Below, one piece after another: positions 47,187 through 55,807 of a stretch of 64,000 nucleotides of DNA. This stretch comes from GCA-2705445 sp002705445 (GTDB taxonomy: Bacteria; Pseudomonadota; Gammaproteobacteria; Poriferisulfidales; GCA-002705445): assembly GCA_045561235.1 (NCBI GenBank), contig JBJKYB010000002.1, forward strand, positions 186,001 through 250,000, read 5' to 3'. The notes under the pieces are model-generated. The model made no database searches, was not told the origin of the DNA, and was given only the letters and a program-made list of their open reading frames with translations. How positions within the stretch are numbered: position 1 is the stretch's first letter; the number at the start of each line of letters is the position of its first letter. The translations under genes were made by a program, and so were the position numbers.

Positions 47187-47885
47187 CTAAAAATTGAGCT
47201 GAGCATCATCTATAAAATCTAAAGTAAGCATCAAACGCCTCTGTTCATTATCTTCTATTTTTGGTGAGCGATGCACTAAACCGGCCCCTTCATTTTTCTC
47301 CCAACTTTCTCCTTTTAATAGGCCAACATGTCCAACATCGAGTTGCTCGATATCTTTATAAGTTTTAAAAATACCTGTCTCTTCGTCGATTTTTCCATGA
47401 CTTGCAACGCCTAACTTACTTCTATCAACTTTACAATGAGGTAACCACTCTGTAGCAATTCCATGATAAGTTGTTATCAAACGACATGGCACTCTATCAA
47501 CATGAAAACGTGGGCACATTGCATGATCAAGTATTTTGAGTTTTAAACCTACTTGATCTAAATTGAATAAATCACAAAATATATTAACTAAATCTGAGAT
47601 ATCTTTACTTAAATAAATACTATCTTTGCTTGTCCCAATTTTTGAATCTAAAACTTCAATGGCATTTTTCGGCTTAACCAAATCAGAGATTTCAAGATAT
47701 GGATAAGTTTGTAGAATATTATTTGAAGCAAGTGTAATTTTACCGCTTAGCTTACGTTGCCATATGGCGATATTCACTTCTTCCTGATAAATTTCAGCTA
47801 ATGAAGAAGAAGTATTTCCCTTAAAACTGAAACGGTTTAAAGATGGAGAACTTTGAGGTTTAAAACTAGACTTAATTATATTCAT
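47187..47885 (-). CDS. DUF1826 family protein, zinc-regulon partner
   Basis: 232 residues from ATG 47885 (AAGGA upstream; overlaps the GTPase stop as ATGA). The C-terminal half has FHVDRVPCRLITTYHGIATEW, VGHVGLLKGESW, HRSPKIE and RLMLTLDFID, a histidine-rich pattern reminiscent of a cupin or 2-oxoglutarate oxygenase fold. Members of this family are regularly placed next to COG0523 GTPases in Zur regulons. Biochemical role unknown. Confidence 0.8.
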   Translation of the reverse strand: MNIIKSSFKPQSSPSLNRFSFKGNTSSSLAEIYQEEVNIAIWQRKLSGKITLASNNILQTYPYLEISDLVKPKNAIEVLDSKIGTSKDSIYLSKDISDLVNIFCDLFNLDQVGLKLKILDHAMCPRFHVDRVPCRLITTYHGIATEWLPHCKVDRSKLGVASHGKIDEETGIFKTYKDIEQLDVGHVGLLKGESWEKNEGAGLVHRSPKIEDNEQRRLMLTLDFIDDAQLNF

Positions 47886-49099
47886 GCAGTTTCCTTCCAC
47901 TCATTTGGGAAGGGATCTTTAAAAGTAGACCAGTGATTTTTTCCTTTTAACAAATCATCATCTGACAAAAGACATGCATCTAGTGCTTTTGTAATTTGTT
48001 CTTTATCAAGACCTTGCCCGATAAAAACTAATTCTTGTCGCATATCACCAAAAGGTTCTACCCAATTTTCTTTAATTATATTTATAGATTCTTCATCTTC
48101 CGGCCAGCTTTCTTCTGGAACTGCTTTCCAAAACATTCCTGCAAAACCGTACCGCGCTATGCCACCTGCTTGACTCCAGCTGCCTGCAAATTGTGGGCGT
48201 GTTGCGAGCCAAAAATATCCTTTTGAACGAATAAGTTTTCCCGTGTGGCTTTTATCGTGTAAAAAATCAAAAAACTTTTGCGGGTAAAATGGCTTGCGTG
48301 CCACATATGCAAAACTGCTTATACCATACTCTTCTGTTTCTGGAATATGTTCACCACGCATTTCTTTCAACCATCCTGGTGCTTGTTCAGCCTTTTCAAA
48401 ATCAAACAAACCAGTATTTAGGATTTTTTCAACATCAACTTCTCCATTGGAAATAGGAATAATTTTTGCACTTGTATTCAAAGATTTTAAAATAGCTACT
48501 AATTTGTCTATATCTTCCTTTTGAACTAAATCTGTTTTACTTATCAAAAGAACGTCAGCGAATTCAATTTGATCAACTAGCAAATCTGCAACGCTTCTTT
48601 CATCTTCCTCACCTAAGGATTCAAGAGACTCGCCCGAATCTTTTAAGTATTTTGCTTCTTCGTAATCCTTTAAAAAGTTAACTGCATCGACTAAGGTAAC
48701 CATAGTGTCTAATTTGGAAACATCTGACAGTGAAACTCCATCTTCATCTGCAAAAGTAAATGTTTCCGCAACAGGTAAAGGTTCTGAAATACCTGTAGAT
48801 TCTATTACTAAGTAATCAAAACGACCTTCTTTTGCTAATTTGTTAACTTCTAATAATAAATCTTCTCTTAAAGTACAACATATGCAGCCATTACTCATTT
48901 CCACAAGTTTTTCTTCTTTATGGCTTAATTCCACTTCATTTTGAACCATTGCACTATCGATATTAATTTCACTCATATCGTTTACAATCACTGCAACTTT
49001 CTTATTTTGTCTGTTATTTAGTATATGAGTTAAAACTGTAGTTTTTCCAGCGCCAAGAAATCCTGAAAGCACTGTTACGGGTAATTTTGTCATTTGCAT
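47882..49099 (-). CDS. COG0523 GTPase, probable zinc metallochaperone
   Basis: 405 residues. GFLGAGKTTVLTHILNN is the Walker A, NGCICCTLREDLL the zinc-binding CxCC motif, ESTGISEPLPV and SKTDL the later G motifs. A CobW C-terminal domain follows (about 270-400) and includes SKGYFWLATRP. The length and the WPEDEE-type insert fit the ZigA/YciC-like subgroup that functions in zinc starvation. A perfect Zur-like palindrome lies 22 bp upstream of the ATG. Confidence 0.88.
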   Translation of the reverse strand: MQMTKLPVTVLSGFLGAGKTTVLTHILNNRQNKKVAVIVNDMSEINIDSAMVQNEVELSHKEEKLVEMSNGCICCTLREDLLLEVNKLAKEGRFDYLVIESTGISEPLPVAETFTFADEDGVSLSDVSKLDTMVTLVDAVNFLKDYEEAKYLKDSGESLESLGEEDERSVADLLVDQIEFADVLLISKTDLVQKEDIDKLVAILKSLNTSAKIIPISNGEVDVEKILNTGLFDFEKAEQAPGWLKEMRGEHIPETEEYGISSFAYVARKPFYPQKFFDFLHDKSHTGKLIRSKGYFWLATRPQFAGSWSQAGGIARYGFAGMFWKAVPEESWPEDEESINIIKENWVEPFGDMRQELVFIGQGLDKEQITKALDACLLSDDDLLKGKNHWSTFKDPFPNEWKETA

Positions 49100-49120
49100 C
49101 CACTCTAAAAATTATTTAAT

Positions 49121-49135
49121 TGTTATATTATAACA
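49121..49135. promoter_or_regulatory. putative Zur operator
   Basis: TGTTATATTATAACA is a perfect 15-bp palindrome and matches the proteobacterial Zur consensus (TGTTATAATATAACA type) except for the central region. It lies between bolA and the COG0523-DUF1826 pair, in the right place to repress the latter. A zur gene is not in this window. Confidence 0.75.
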
Positions 49136-49170
49136 TTATATAAGTGTTTTCAAAAAAAATTGCCAATTTA

Positions 49171-49470
49171 TTAACTTGCACAAGGTGGGGAATCTTTTAC
49201 ATACTCAGATTTATCTTTCCACTCTTTCTGAGTAAATAGATGAAGTGATAAAGCATGGACTCCATTTTCCAATTCATATTTTAAAAGCTCATTGATTTTT
49301 CTATGACGCTGAACTAATTGAATACCATCAAATTCATCAGAAACTAAAATAACTTTAAAGTGGCTTTCAGTATTTGGCCCACTGTGCATATGGCTTTCAT
49401 TTATTACCTCTAGGTGACTTAATTGGAAATTATCACTTAAGGTATGCTCTATTTTCTTTTCTACACTCAT
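49171..49470 (-). CDS. bolA: BolA family protein
   Basis: 99 residues with the BolA fold: LEVINESHMHSGPNTESHFKV and LVQRHRKINELLKYEL. The histidine-rich loop that binds Fe-S clusters with monothiol glutaredoxin is present. Overlaps tatD by four bases. No glutaredoxin gene is nearby. Confidence 0.92.
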   Translation of the reverse strand: MSVEKKIEHTLSDNFQLSHLEVINESHMHSGPNTESHFKVILVSDEFDGIQLVQRHRKINELLKYELENGVHALSLHLFTQKEWKDKSEYVKDSPPCAS

Positions 49471-50273
49471 TCTTTTACACCAAAAAAATTCAAGTAATTT
49501 TGATAAGTTATTTCACATATATAATCATAAGACTGATTTCTATACTTTGCCACATCTTTTGCAACTTCTACTAAATATTCTGGCTTATTAAGATGTTTCA
49601 TTGCTGAAGTAACCTCTGATTTTTTACTCGATATATAAGGTGAAAGATAAGGTGAATCTGTTTCTATCAACAATTTATCATCTGGAATAATATCTATAAA
49701 ATCTCTTAAATGTTTGCCCCGCCTATCATCGCAAATCCAACCAGTTAATCCAATAGAGACTCCTAAATCAAGATAATCAATGAGTGCATTTTTGGTTCCT
49801 GTAAAACAATGTACGATAATATTTTTGCAATCATGAATATTGTCTTTTAAAATACTATGCATTTGGTGAAAAGCATCGCGTTCATGAACAAATAATGGCA
49901 GGTTTGTTTCTTTGGCTAAAGTAATATGGTCCAAAAACACACTATGTTGTACTTCTGGTGTTGAAAAATTTCTATTAAAATCTAGACCGCACTCCCCAAC
50001 CGCTTTTGTTTCATCTTTTTTTAAAAGAGATAAAAGTTGGTTATAACTATCTGAATTCCAGTCTTTCGCATTATGCGGATGATAGCCTGCTGTAGCAATA
50101 AAATTAAACTGCCTTGCAAGATTTATAACTTTTTTACTAGATTCTAGATCATTCCCAACAAGGACCATTTTCAAAACGTTATTTTTACTTGCCTCACTAA
50201 TGATTTTTTCTTCTTTGCCAAAGAATACGTCATCAGTTAAGTTTACACATATATCAACAAGCTTATTATCCAC
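49467..50273 (-). CDS. tatD: TatD family metal-dependent DNase
   Basis: About 268 residues from GTG 50273, giving the usual start DNKLVDICVNLTDDVF; an upstream TTG at 50306 would overlap trhO by 41 bases. Metal ligands appear in ATAGYHPHNAK, AVGECGLDFNRN, LPLFVHERDA, IVHCFTG and IETDSPYLSPY. The first HxH of the family is replaced by the VNLT form seen in TatD proper. 3'-5' exonuclease linked to DNA repair in E. coli. Confidence 0.92.
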   Translation of the reverse strand: MDNKLVDICVNLTDDVFFGKEEKIISEASKNNVLKMVLVGNDLESSKKVINLARQFNFIATAGYHPHNAKDWNSDSYNQLLSLLKKDETKAVGECGLDFNRNFSTPEVQHSVFLDHITLAKETNLPLFVHERDAFHQMHSILKDNIHDCKNIIVHCFTGTKNALIDYLDLGVSIGLTGWICDDRRGKHLRDFIDIIPDDKLLIETDSPYLSPYISSKKSEVTSAMKHLNKPEYLVEVAKDVAKYRNQSYDYICEITYQNYLNFFGVKE

Positions 50274-51069
50274 TTTGCATGCACTCTTTACATTTTGTTC
50301 TATCAAAAGTATTAATTACTTTTTGGCATTTTGGACACAATTCTTTATAAGTTGGATTAAGATTTTTATCTAAAGTTATTCTGTCATCAAATACGAAACA
50401 TTCACCACTCCAATGATTACCATTAGTTTCTTTTAAATAATTAATAATACCTCCTTTCAATTGTTTGAATGAGTTTATACCTTTTTCATTTAAATAACCC
50501 AGAGCTTTTTCGCACCTAATACCTCCAGTGCAAAACATTACGACCTCACCTTCAATTTTTTTAAGTTCGTCAATTTTATCTGCAAATTCATCAAATTTTA
50601 AAATATTAAGATTTTTTGCATTTTTAAATGTACCTATATTAACTTCGTAATTATTTCTGGTATCCAACAAATAAACATTTTCGCCATTATCTAATTTTTT
50701 TTTCAGTTCTTTTGGATCAATATAATTTTTTTTAATATTAAATATATTATTAACTTCTTTTTTGATGCTAATTATTTCTGACTTAACTTTTACTTTTAGT
50801 TTTTTAAAAGGAGGTCTGTCTGAATAGGAATGCTTAAATAATATATTTTTAAATAATTCATGTTGATGAAAAATCTCTTCTAAAGATTTAATAATTTTTT
50901 CTTCGCCAGCTAAATTTATATTTATTCCCTCAACTGAAACATAAATGGTGCCAAATATTTTTTTATCTTTAAGAAAATTCTTAATTTCTATCGCAGTATT
51001 TTTAGGAGAATCAATTCTAATAAATTCATAACCGGTTGAATTTAAGCATGCTTTGTTGTCTTGAAGCAT
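50266..51069 (-). CDS. trhO: tRNA uridine(34) hydroxylase, rhodanese family
   Basis: 267 residues, shorter than the 350 of E. coli. The N-terminal acylphosphatase-like domain ends near residue 105. The rhodanese domain carries LLDTRNNYEVNIGTFKNA and the catalytic cysteine in MFCTGGIRCEKALGYL. The C-terminus retains a short four-cysteine group (CPKCQK ... CKECMQSG). Makes the 5-hydroxyuridine precursor of wobble modifications. Confidence 0.93.
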   Translation of the reverse strand: MLQDNKACLNSTGYEFIRIDSPKNTAIEIKNFLKDKKIFGTIYVSVEGININLAGEEKIIKSLEEIFHQHELFKNILFKHSYSDRPPFKKLKVKVKSEIISIKKEVNNIFNIKKNYIDPKELKKKLDNGENVYLLDTRNNYEVNIGTFKNAKNLNILKFDEFADKIDELKKIEGEVVMFCTGGIRCEKALGYLNEKGINSFKQLKGGIINYLKETNGNHWSGECFVFDDRITLDKNLNPTYKELCPKCQKVINTFDRTKCKECMQSG

Positions 51070-51585
51070 TTAAAAACCTTCAGTTGATGTAAATAATCCA
51101 ACGCGTAAATCTTTTGCTATATAAATCTCTCGACCGTCAACAGAGACAATACCATCGCCGATACCCATAATGAGTTTTCTAGTAATTAACCTTTTAATAT
51201 GAATTTTATAGGTAACTTTTTTAGCAGTTGGTAAGATTTGCCCTGTAAATTTTACCTCTCCTACACCAAGAGCTCTTCCTTTGCCAGGATATTGAGACCA
51301 GCCCAAATAAAAGCCAACTAATTGCCACATGGCATCAAGGCCCAAACAGCCTGGCATTACTGGATCACCAATAAAATGGCAATCAAAAAACCATAAGTCT
51401 GAGGTTATATTTAAAGAAGCGTCAATAAAACCTTTGTCATACTTACCACCTGTAGCACTTATCTCAATGATTTCGTCAAACATCAGCATACCAGTATTTG
51501 GTAATTGCGCATTGCCTTCTCCAAACATATTGCCTTTCGCGCATTCTATAAGTTCTTTGTGCTTATATGCTTTTTTTTGTTCCAT
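51070..51585 (-). CDS. fabA: 3-hydroxydecanoyl-ACP dehydratase/isomerase
   Basis: Introduces the cis double bond of unsaturated fatty acids. 171 residues, family length. The active-site histidine lies in WFFDCHFIGDPVMPGCLGLDAMWQLVGFY, together with the aspartate. fabB, its usual partner, is not adjacent. It shares a base with the upstream MerR gene, so the regulator and fabA may be cotranscribed, an interesting link between a membrane-lipid enzyme and the alkB control region. Confidence 0.95.
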   Translation of the reverse strand: MEQKKAYKHKELIECAKGNMFGEGNAQLPNTGMLMFDEIIEISATGGKYDKGFIDASLNITSDLWFFDCHFIGDPVMPGCLGLDAMWQLVGFYLGWSQYPGKGRALGVGEVKFTGQILPTAKKVTYKIHIKRLITRKLIMGIGDGIVSVDGREIYIAKDLRVGLFTSTEGF

Positions 51586-52559
51586 TATGAATCTTGCTCC
51601 GGTTGTGCGTGCAATATTACAGGCTTAAACTCAGTTAAAACTTTTAATCTGTCTAAAGCTAGTCTAAGTTCTCCAATATTATTTATAGCTGTAAAACCAG
51701 TCTCCTTTATAACATCTTGGTAAACAGACACCGTTTCACCAAATATTAAGATCTCAACATCTTTTATTAAACTTCTAATTTTTCTTAATTCATTTGGAAG
51801 AAATTGTTGGCTACCATTTGGATCAACAACAACCATAAGCAAATCACACCTTCCTTGCTCATAACTAAAAAGTATTTCATCAGCTGAAATAGATGTCCCA
51901 ACATATATTGGCATCCAATCAGAGTCTTCACAAACAAGGCATAATCTTAACATACTTAAATTATCATTATGAGAAATCGGAGAAATAATTAATATTTTAT
52001 TATTTATTATTTTTTTTGATTTAGCAGCATTCATTAATAAGAAAGATTGCATAAGTTCAATAACAAATTTTTCTTGAGATTGTCTAAATGTTCCAAGCTT
52101 ACATTCATCTCTTACATGTTGTATTAACGGAGCAAATAAATCCTCTAATAAAAATACAGGCCCAAGCTCTTGATATGCATTTTCAAATAAATTAATCAAT
52201 TTATTAGCATCTAACTCACTTATAGCTTCAATGCAGCCATCAAAGCTTTCCATAACAGAGCCTGTGCTTGGTCTATTTGTTAAAGAGGGTTTTATCACTG
52301 TAGCAGATTCGTCTGACTCAATTAAATCCTCTAAATTTTTAATATTTAGCTTTGCAATATCGCCAATTCTTCTTCCGCCACTTATAATTCTTTGAAGTAA
52401 CATTAATTTTTTTACATCATTATCAGAATATAACCTTCTTCCATTAGAACTTCTCGACGGCTTTACTGCTTTATATCTTCTTTCCCAGGCCCTTATTACA
52501 TCAGCACTTAATCCTGTTCTTCTCGAGACTATTTGTATTGGATGTTTTGTTTCACTCAT
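51585..52559 (-). CDS. MerR/CarH-like regulator with degenerate B12-binding domain
   Basis: 324 residues. MerR helix-turn-helix at 8-75 (IVSRRTGLSADVIRAWERRY, SNGRRLYSDNDVKKL), helical cap at about 100-180, Rossmann-like cobalamin-fold at about 186-305 (KILIISPISHNDNLSML onward). The cap motif Wx9EH is C153-x9-E163-K164, and the DxHxxG histidine position reads aspartate (D199), so the cobalamin-contacting residues are lost. It diverges from alkB across a 254-bp gap with 11-bp-phased repeats. Probably represses or activates alkB and itself; the signal is unknown. Confidence 0.88.
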   Translation of the reverse strand: MSETKHPIQIVSRRTGLSADVIRAWERRYKAVKPSRSSNGRRLYSDNDVKKLMLLQRIISGGRRIGDIAKLNIKNLEDLIESDESATVIKPSLTNRPSTGSVMESFDGCIEAISELDANKLINLFENAYQELGPVFLLEDLFAPLIQHVRDECKLGTFRQSQEKFVIELMQSFLLMNAAKSKKIINNKILIISPISHNDNLSMLRLCLVCEDSDWMPIYVGTSISADEILFSYEQGRCDLLMVVVDPNGSQQFLPNELRKIRSLIKDVEILIFGETVSVYQDVIKETGFTAINNIGELRLALDRLKVLTEFKPVILHAQPEQDS

Positions 52560-52633
52560 TTTATAATTATTAAATAAAAGTTAAGTATGTTGATGTACGC
52601 ATGTACAGAATTTATACGTTTAAGATAAGCTAT

Positions 52634-52679
52634 CTGTCATACCTTTGTCAAATACACTGTCTATCATTTGTCACATATT
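52634..52679. promoter_or_regulatory. four TGTC half-sites phased 11-12 bp, CarH-like operator
   Basis: TGTC occurs at 52635, 52646, 52658 and 52669, spacings 11, 12 and 11. They form two related 23-bp units (52634-52656 and 52657-52679, 16 of 23 bases the same by hand). CarH-type regulators bind 11-bp direct repeats overlapping a -35, and the last copy here is part of TTGTCA. Assignment to the divergent MerR protein is inference. Confidence 0.6.
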
Positions 52680-52697
52680 ATACATCGATAATACACT
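52668..52697 (+). promoter_or_regulatory. candidate alkB promoter P1
   Basis: TTGTCA (52668-52673), 18-bp spacer, TACACT (52692-52697). The -35 lies in the fourth TGTC half-site, so a bound regulator would occlude it. Predicted leader about 110 nt. Confidence 0.5.
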
Positions 52698-52740
52698 TTT
52701 GTAAAGCTGTTGTCCATAACAAGTGGTTATCAAAAGTGTA
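52692..52740. repeat. 10-bp perfect inverted repeat in alkB leader
   Basis: TACACTTTTG (52692-52701) and CAAAAGTGTA (52731-52740) are exact reverse complements with 29 bp between. A shorter ATAAC/GTTAT repeat (52716-52720, 52726-52730) lies inside but is not concentric. Could be a second operator or an RNA stem in the leader. Confidence 0.7.
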
Positions 52741-52765
52741 AAAAAGTATTTTCTTTCTTGGTAAG

Positions 52766-52776
52766 TTTGTTATACT
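52766..52776 (+). promoter_or_regulatory. candidate extended -10 promoter P2 of alkB
   Basis: TATACT at 52771-52776 preceded by TG one base upstream, an extended -10. No good -35. It would start transcripts about 30 nt before the alkB ATG, whose AAGGAGG site at about 52802 is the strongest ribosome site in the window. Confidence 0.45.
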
Positions 52777-52813
52777 AATTGGGTATTTTCATTCATTCTG
52801 TAAGGAGGACGTA

Positions 52814-53965
52814 ATGAAAAAATTTTTAATAAACGCTAGATACTATCTAGCACCACTATTGATCTTCGCATCGCTTTTCGGTGTAATCGCAGGTGGACCA
52901 TGGGTATGGACAGGTGTGTTCTTATTAGGTGTCGGTATTATTGTTGACACTATTACTCCTGCTCAAACTATGGGTGCTGGATTTGACGACAATGGTGATA
53001 CAAACGGAAACCCAACATTATTAAATATAACAATGTATGCAATGTTGGCTGTATTCGTAATGATTCAAATAGCTATTTGCTGGAGAATTTTCCAATACGT
53101 AAACGGTATCGAATATACTGGTGCAACAGCTTCATTCTTAGGAATGACTTATTACACAGGTATAACAGGAGCACAATTAGTTGGTGCTGTTGTATCTTCA
53201 GGTATCTTTGCAGGAATCGGAATTATCTACGGACATGAGCTAGCTCATACAAAAGGATTCAGTTTCTTAATCGCTAGATGGATGATGGGTTTAAGTGGAT
53301 CAGCACATTTCTGTTATGCGCACGTATACAACCACCACTTAGAGTTAGGATGTGAAAATGATCCTGCAACAGCTCCAAGAGGTAGAAGTTTATATGCACA
53401 TTTACCTAAGTCACACTTTGGACAAAGTAAATTCCTATACACAATGGAAAAACAACGTCTAAAAAGACTAGGTGTACCATTCCTATCATGGCAAAACAGA
53501 TGGATTAGAGGTTATGCAATGTCATTACCAACAATCGCATTGTTCTGGTATGCAGGTGCATGGACAGGTTTAGCATGTATGGCACTAATATGGTTAATCT
53601 CTAACTTTGAGTTAGAAGCATTAAACTACTTAGAGCACTATGGTTTGATCAGAGAAACTGGTTCTCCAATCGACTACAGACACAGCTGGGATAATTCAAC
53701 ATTATTCACAAGTTGGTTCTTCATCGAAATTGGAAGACAAGCTGATCATCACGATAGAGGTGAAACACATTTCTGGGAATTAGATGAAGTGGGAGCACCA
53801 AACTGTGGTAATGGTTACTTTACATTATTTGCATTAGCTCTAGTACCACCTTTATTCCACAAGTATATGAATAAGCAATTAGCTAAGTGGGACGAAGAAG
53901 AAGCTTCAGAAGGCGAACTAAAAATCGCTAGCGACATGAACAAAATCGCTGGTTACACAGGTTAA
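52814..53965 (+). CDS. alkB: alkane 1-monooxygenase
   Basis: Integral-membrane di-iron hydroxylase for medium-chain alkanes. 383 residues with about six membrane helices. Histidine motifs are GHELAHTKG (near 139), HVYNHHLE (near 172), the AlkB signature NYLEHYGLIR (near 275) and ADHHDRGETHFW (near 315). The TTC, AAC, TAC and ATC codons are used far more than in neighbouring genes, which with the AAGGAGG site suggests strong expression. Rubredoxin and its reductase are not in the window. Divergent from the MerR/B12-fold regulator. Confidence 0.95.
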   Translation: MKKFLINARYYLAPLLIFASLFGVIAGGPWVWTGVFLLGVGIIVDTITPAQTMGAGFDDNGDTNGNPTLLNITMYAMLAVFVMIQIAICWRIFQYVNGIEYTGATASFLGMTYYTGITGAQLVGAVVSSGIFAGIGIIYGHELAHTKGFSFLIARWMMGLSGSAHFCYAHVYNHHLELGCENDPATAPRGRSLYAHLPKSHFGQSKFLYTMEKQRLKRLGVPFLSWQNRWIRGYAMSLPTIALFWYAGAWTGLACMALIWLISNFELEALNYLEHYGLIRETGSPIDYRHSWDNSTLFTSWFFIEIGRQADHHDRGETHFWELDEVGAPNCGNGYFTLFALALVPPLFHKYMNKQLAKWDEEEASEGELKIASDMNKIAGYTG

Positions 53966-53995
53966 TCTTCTAGAAAGTTAGACTTTGTAATACTA

Positions 53996-54027
53996 AAAAC
54001 GCCCCCTAAAAAGGGCGTTTTTTTTAT
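53996..54027 (+). terminator. rho-independent terminator of alkB
   Basis: AAAACGCCC pairs with GGGCGTTTT across a loop of about eight bases and is followed by a run of T. Lies 30 bp after the alkB stop and isolates it from the TraB/GumN gene. Confidence 0.9.
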
Positions 54028-54072
54028 GGAATCAGTTATAATAAGAATTAAATCAGAACAAGGAAAATCATC

Positions 54073-55023
54073 ATGTTTAAAGAATCTAGTGGAAAAAAGC
54101 TTTTCATATACGCAATTATCTTTTTAGTTGCAGTCTTCTCAACTTTATATGCATATAACAAACAACCATATACTGAAGGTGTTTTCTGGCAAGTCAGTAA
54201 AGATGGAGAAATGCTTGGACATATCTACGGGACAATCCATATGAATGATGAAAAGGTTACCAAGCTAGATAAAAAAGTAATGGATATTTTTGACAATTCT
54301 GTCGGCTATTCAATTGAAGCTTTTCCAAGTAGTCATCTTTGGAACCCATATCATGGGTTTGAGAATATTAAGAAAAAAATGATGTTTGAAAATAAAACTT
54401 TAGCTGATGTTGCTGGCGAAAAAACCGCAAATGACGTTTTTCAGATCCTGACAAAAAATGGAGTTAATGAAGAATATGCGACAAAGATTAAACCTTGGGC
54501 TGCATTATTTAGCATCGCAGCAAAATCAAAACATACTGGGCCAATTGTAGATCACAAACTTCTAGATCTTGCCAGTATCCAAGAAAAAGAAATATATCAA
54601 ATTGAATCTCCAGAAGAACTTTTAGCAGCTTTCTATGCAATGCCGATGGATTCACAAGTTGAATTATTAAAATCAAAAATCGAATATTTTCCAAAAATTC
54701 AAGGTACTCTCGATGACATGCTAGACGCTTATCTTGAGGAAGATTTAGTTGCATTAATGAACGCTAGCACAAGCTTCGTTGATAAAAGTGATTATAATAA
54801 AAATAGACATTTACAGGTTTACTTAAAACACTCAGTGTATATAAGAAATATTGTAATGGCGCACTACATGAACTTACCATTTCTTTACGGTCTAGACAGA
54901 TATAAAGGCCAAGGTGGTACTTTTGTGTGTATAGGTGCACTACATTTACTTGGTGAAAAAGGTGTTTTAAGTTTATTAGAAAAACAATATGGTTTTGAAA
55001 TTAAGAGAATTAAATTTAAATAA
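54073..55023 (+). CDS. TraB/GumN family protein
   Basis: 316 residues with an N-terminal membrane anchor (about 9-27). The family motifs are GHIYGTIHMND near residue 48 and VCIGALHLLGEKGVLSLLE near the end, with conserved glutamate in YSIEAFPSS. TraB/GumN proteins are predicted metal-dependent proteases or hydrolases exposed to the periplasm; no substrate is known here. A piece of its 3' end is found duplicated at 55820-55873. Confidence 0.85.
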   Translation: MFKESSGKKLFIYAIIFLVAVFSTLYAYNKQPYTEGVFWQVSKDGEMLGHIYGTIHMNDEKVTKLDKKVMDIFDNSVGYSIEAFPSSHLWNPYHGFENIKKKMMFENKTLADVAGEKTANDVFQILTKNGVNEEYATKIKPWAALFSIAAKSKHTGPIVDHKLLDLASIQEKEIYQIESPEELLAAFYAMPMDSQVELLKSKIEYFPKIQGTLDDMLDAYLEEDLVALMNASTSFVDKSDYNKNRHLQVYLKHSVYIRNIVMAHYMNLPFLYGLDRYKGQGGTFVCIGALHLLGEKGVLSLLEKQYGFEIKRIKFK

Positions 55024-55039
55024 TTAATTTGTACCGATC

Positions 55040-55807
55040 CTACATATTTCTTCTTGGAATTTTTACTTTTTCTTCAGATTTTGTCTTTAATAAATCTATT
55101 AATATAGCTATGATTAAGTTTAAGATAGTCAAATTACCTATAAATACAAAACTTAAAACAAAAAGCCATGCTTGAGGATGTTCTTCCAGCAATGGGAATA
55201 AAAAGAAAGTTATCGTGTCATCATTTAACAAAATAGCTATGAGACTCAAAACTGCGTTCCCAAGATTACCCCACTCAGTTGGGTGAGTTTCACCATATAA
55301 AGCGACTCCAATGACTGCATAAACATAAGTCAGTACAACAATTATCCCAGCTACATATAGTATTTTTATACCCGTATCTACTATCATTGAAAAATTTGAT
55401 ATTGCAATTTTAGGAACAAGTCTTGTAATCTGTGGTTGTGACAAGATTCTAAATAGTCTTAGTACAACTAGATTAGAAAGAAATGTATACGGAAGGAATG
55501 ATATAAAAATTATAAATGCGTCCATATAAATCCCCACATAAGAGAATCTGTCCCCAACTATTGACTTGCTATCCCATACACTATGGCCAAAATATCTTAT
55601 AGTTATTTCAAAAACAAAGTATATTGAACAAATAAATTTTATTAGAAAAAACTGTTCGTTAGAAAAAATTTCATGAGAAGAGATTGACGTTCCAACTACA
55701 AATGATATAAATATAATGACTACCAAGGAGAATAATTGAAATGACAAACTATTATTTACCTTTGTGCAAAAATTATAAAACCTAGATTCCAAGTCAAGTT
55801 TTGGCAT
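55040..55807 (-). CDS. six-helix voltage-gated-like ion channel, paralogue A
   Basis: 255 residues with S1-S4 voltage-sensor helices, S5, pore loop and S6. S4 is LVVLRLFRILSQPQITRL, with arginines at i, i+3 and i+12 only. The pore helix leads into ILLNDDTITFF, which aligns with the TLESW filter of bacterial sodium channels but is asparagine-aspartate-aspartate. S6 is FVFIGNLTILNLIIAILIDLL. One subunit would form tetramers. Close paralogue of the next gene. Confidence 0.82.
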   Translation of the reverse strand: MPKLDLESRFYNFCTKVNNSLSFQLFSLVVIIFISFVVGTSISSHEIFSNEQFFLIKFICSIYFVFEITIRYFGHSVWDSKSIVGDRFSYVGIYMDAFIIFISFLPYTFLSNLVVLRLFRILSQPQITRLVPKIAISNFSMIVDTGIKILYVAGIIVVLTYVYAVIGVALYGETHPTEWGNLGNAVLSLIAILLNDDTITFFLFPLLEEHPQAWLFVLSFVFIGNLTILNLIIAILIDLLKTKSEEKVKIPRRNM

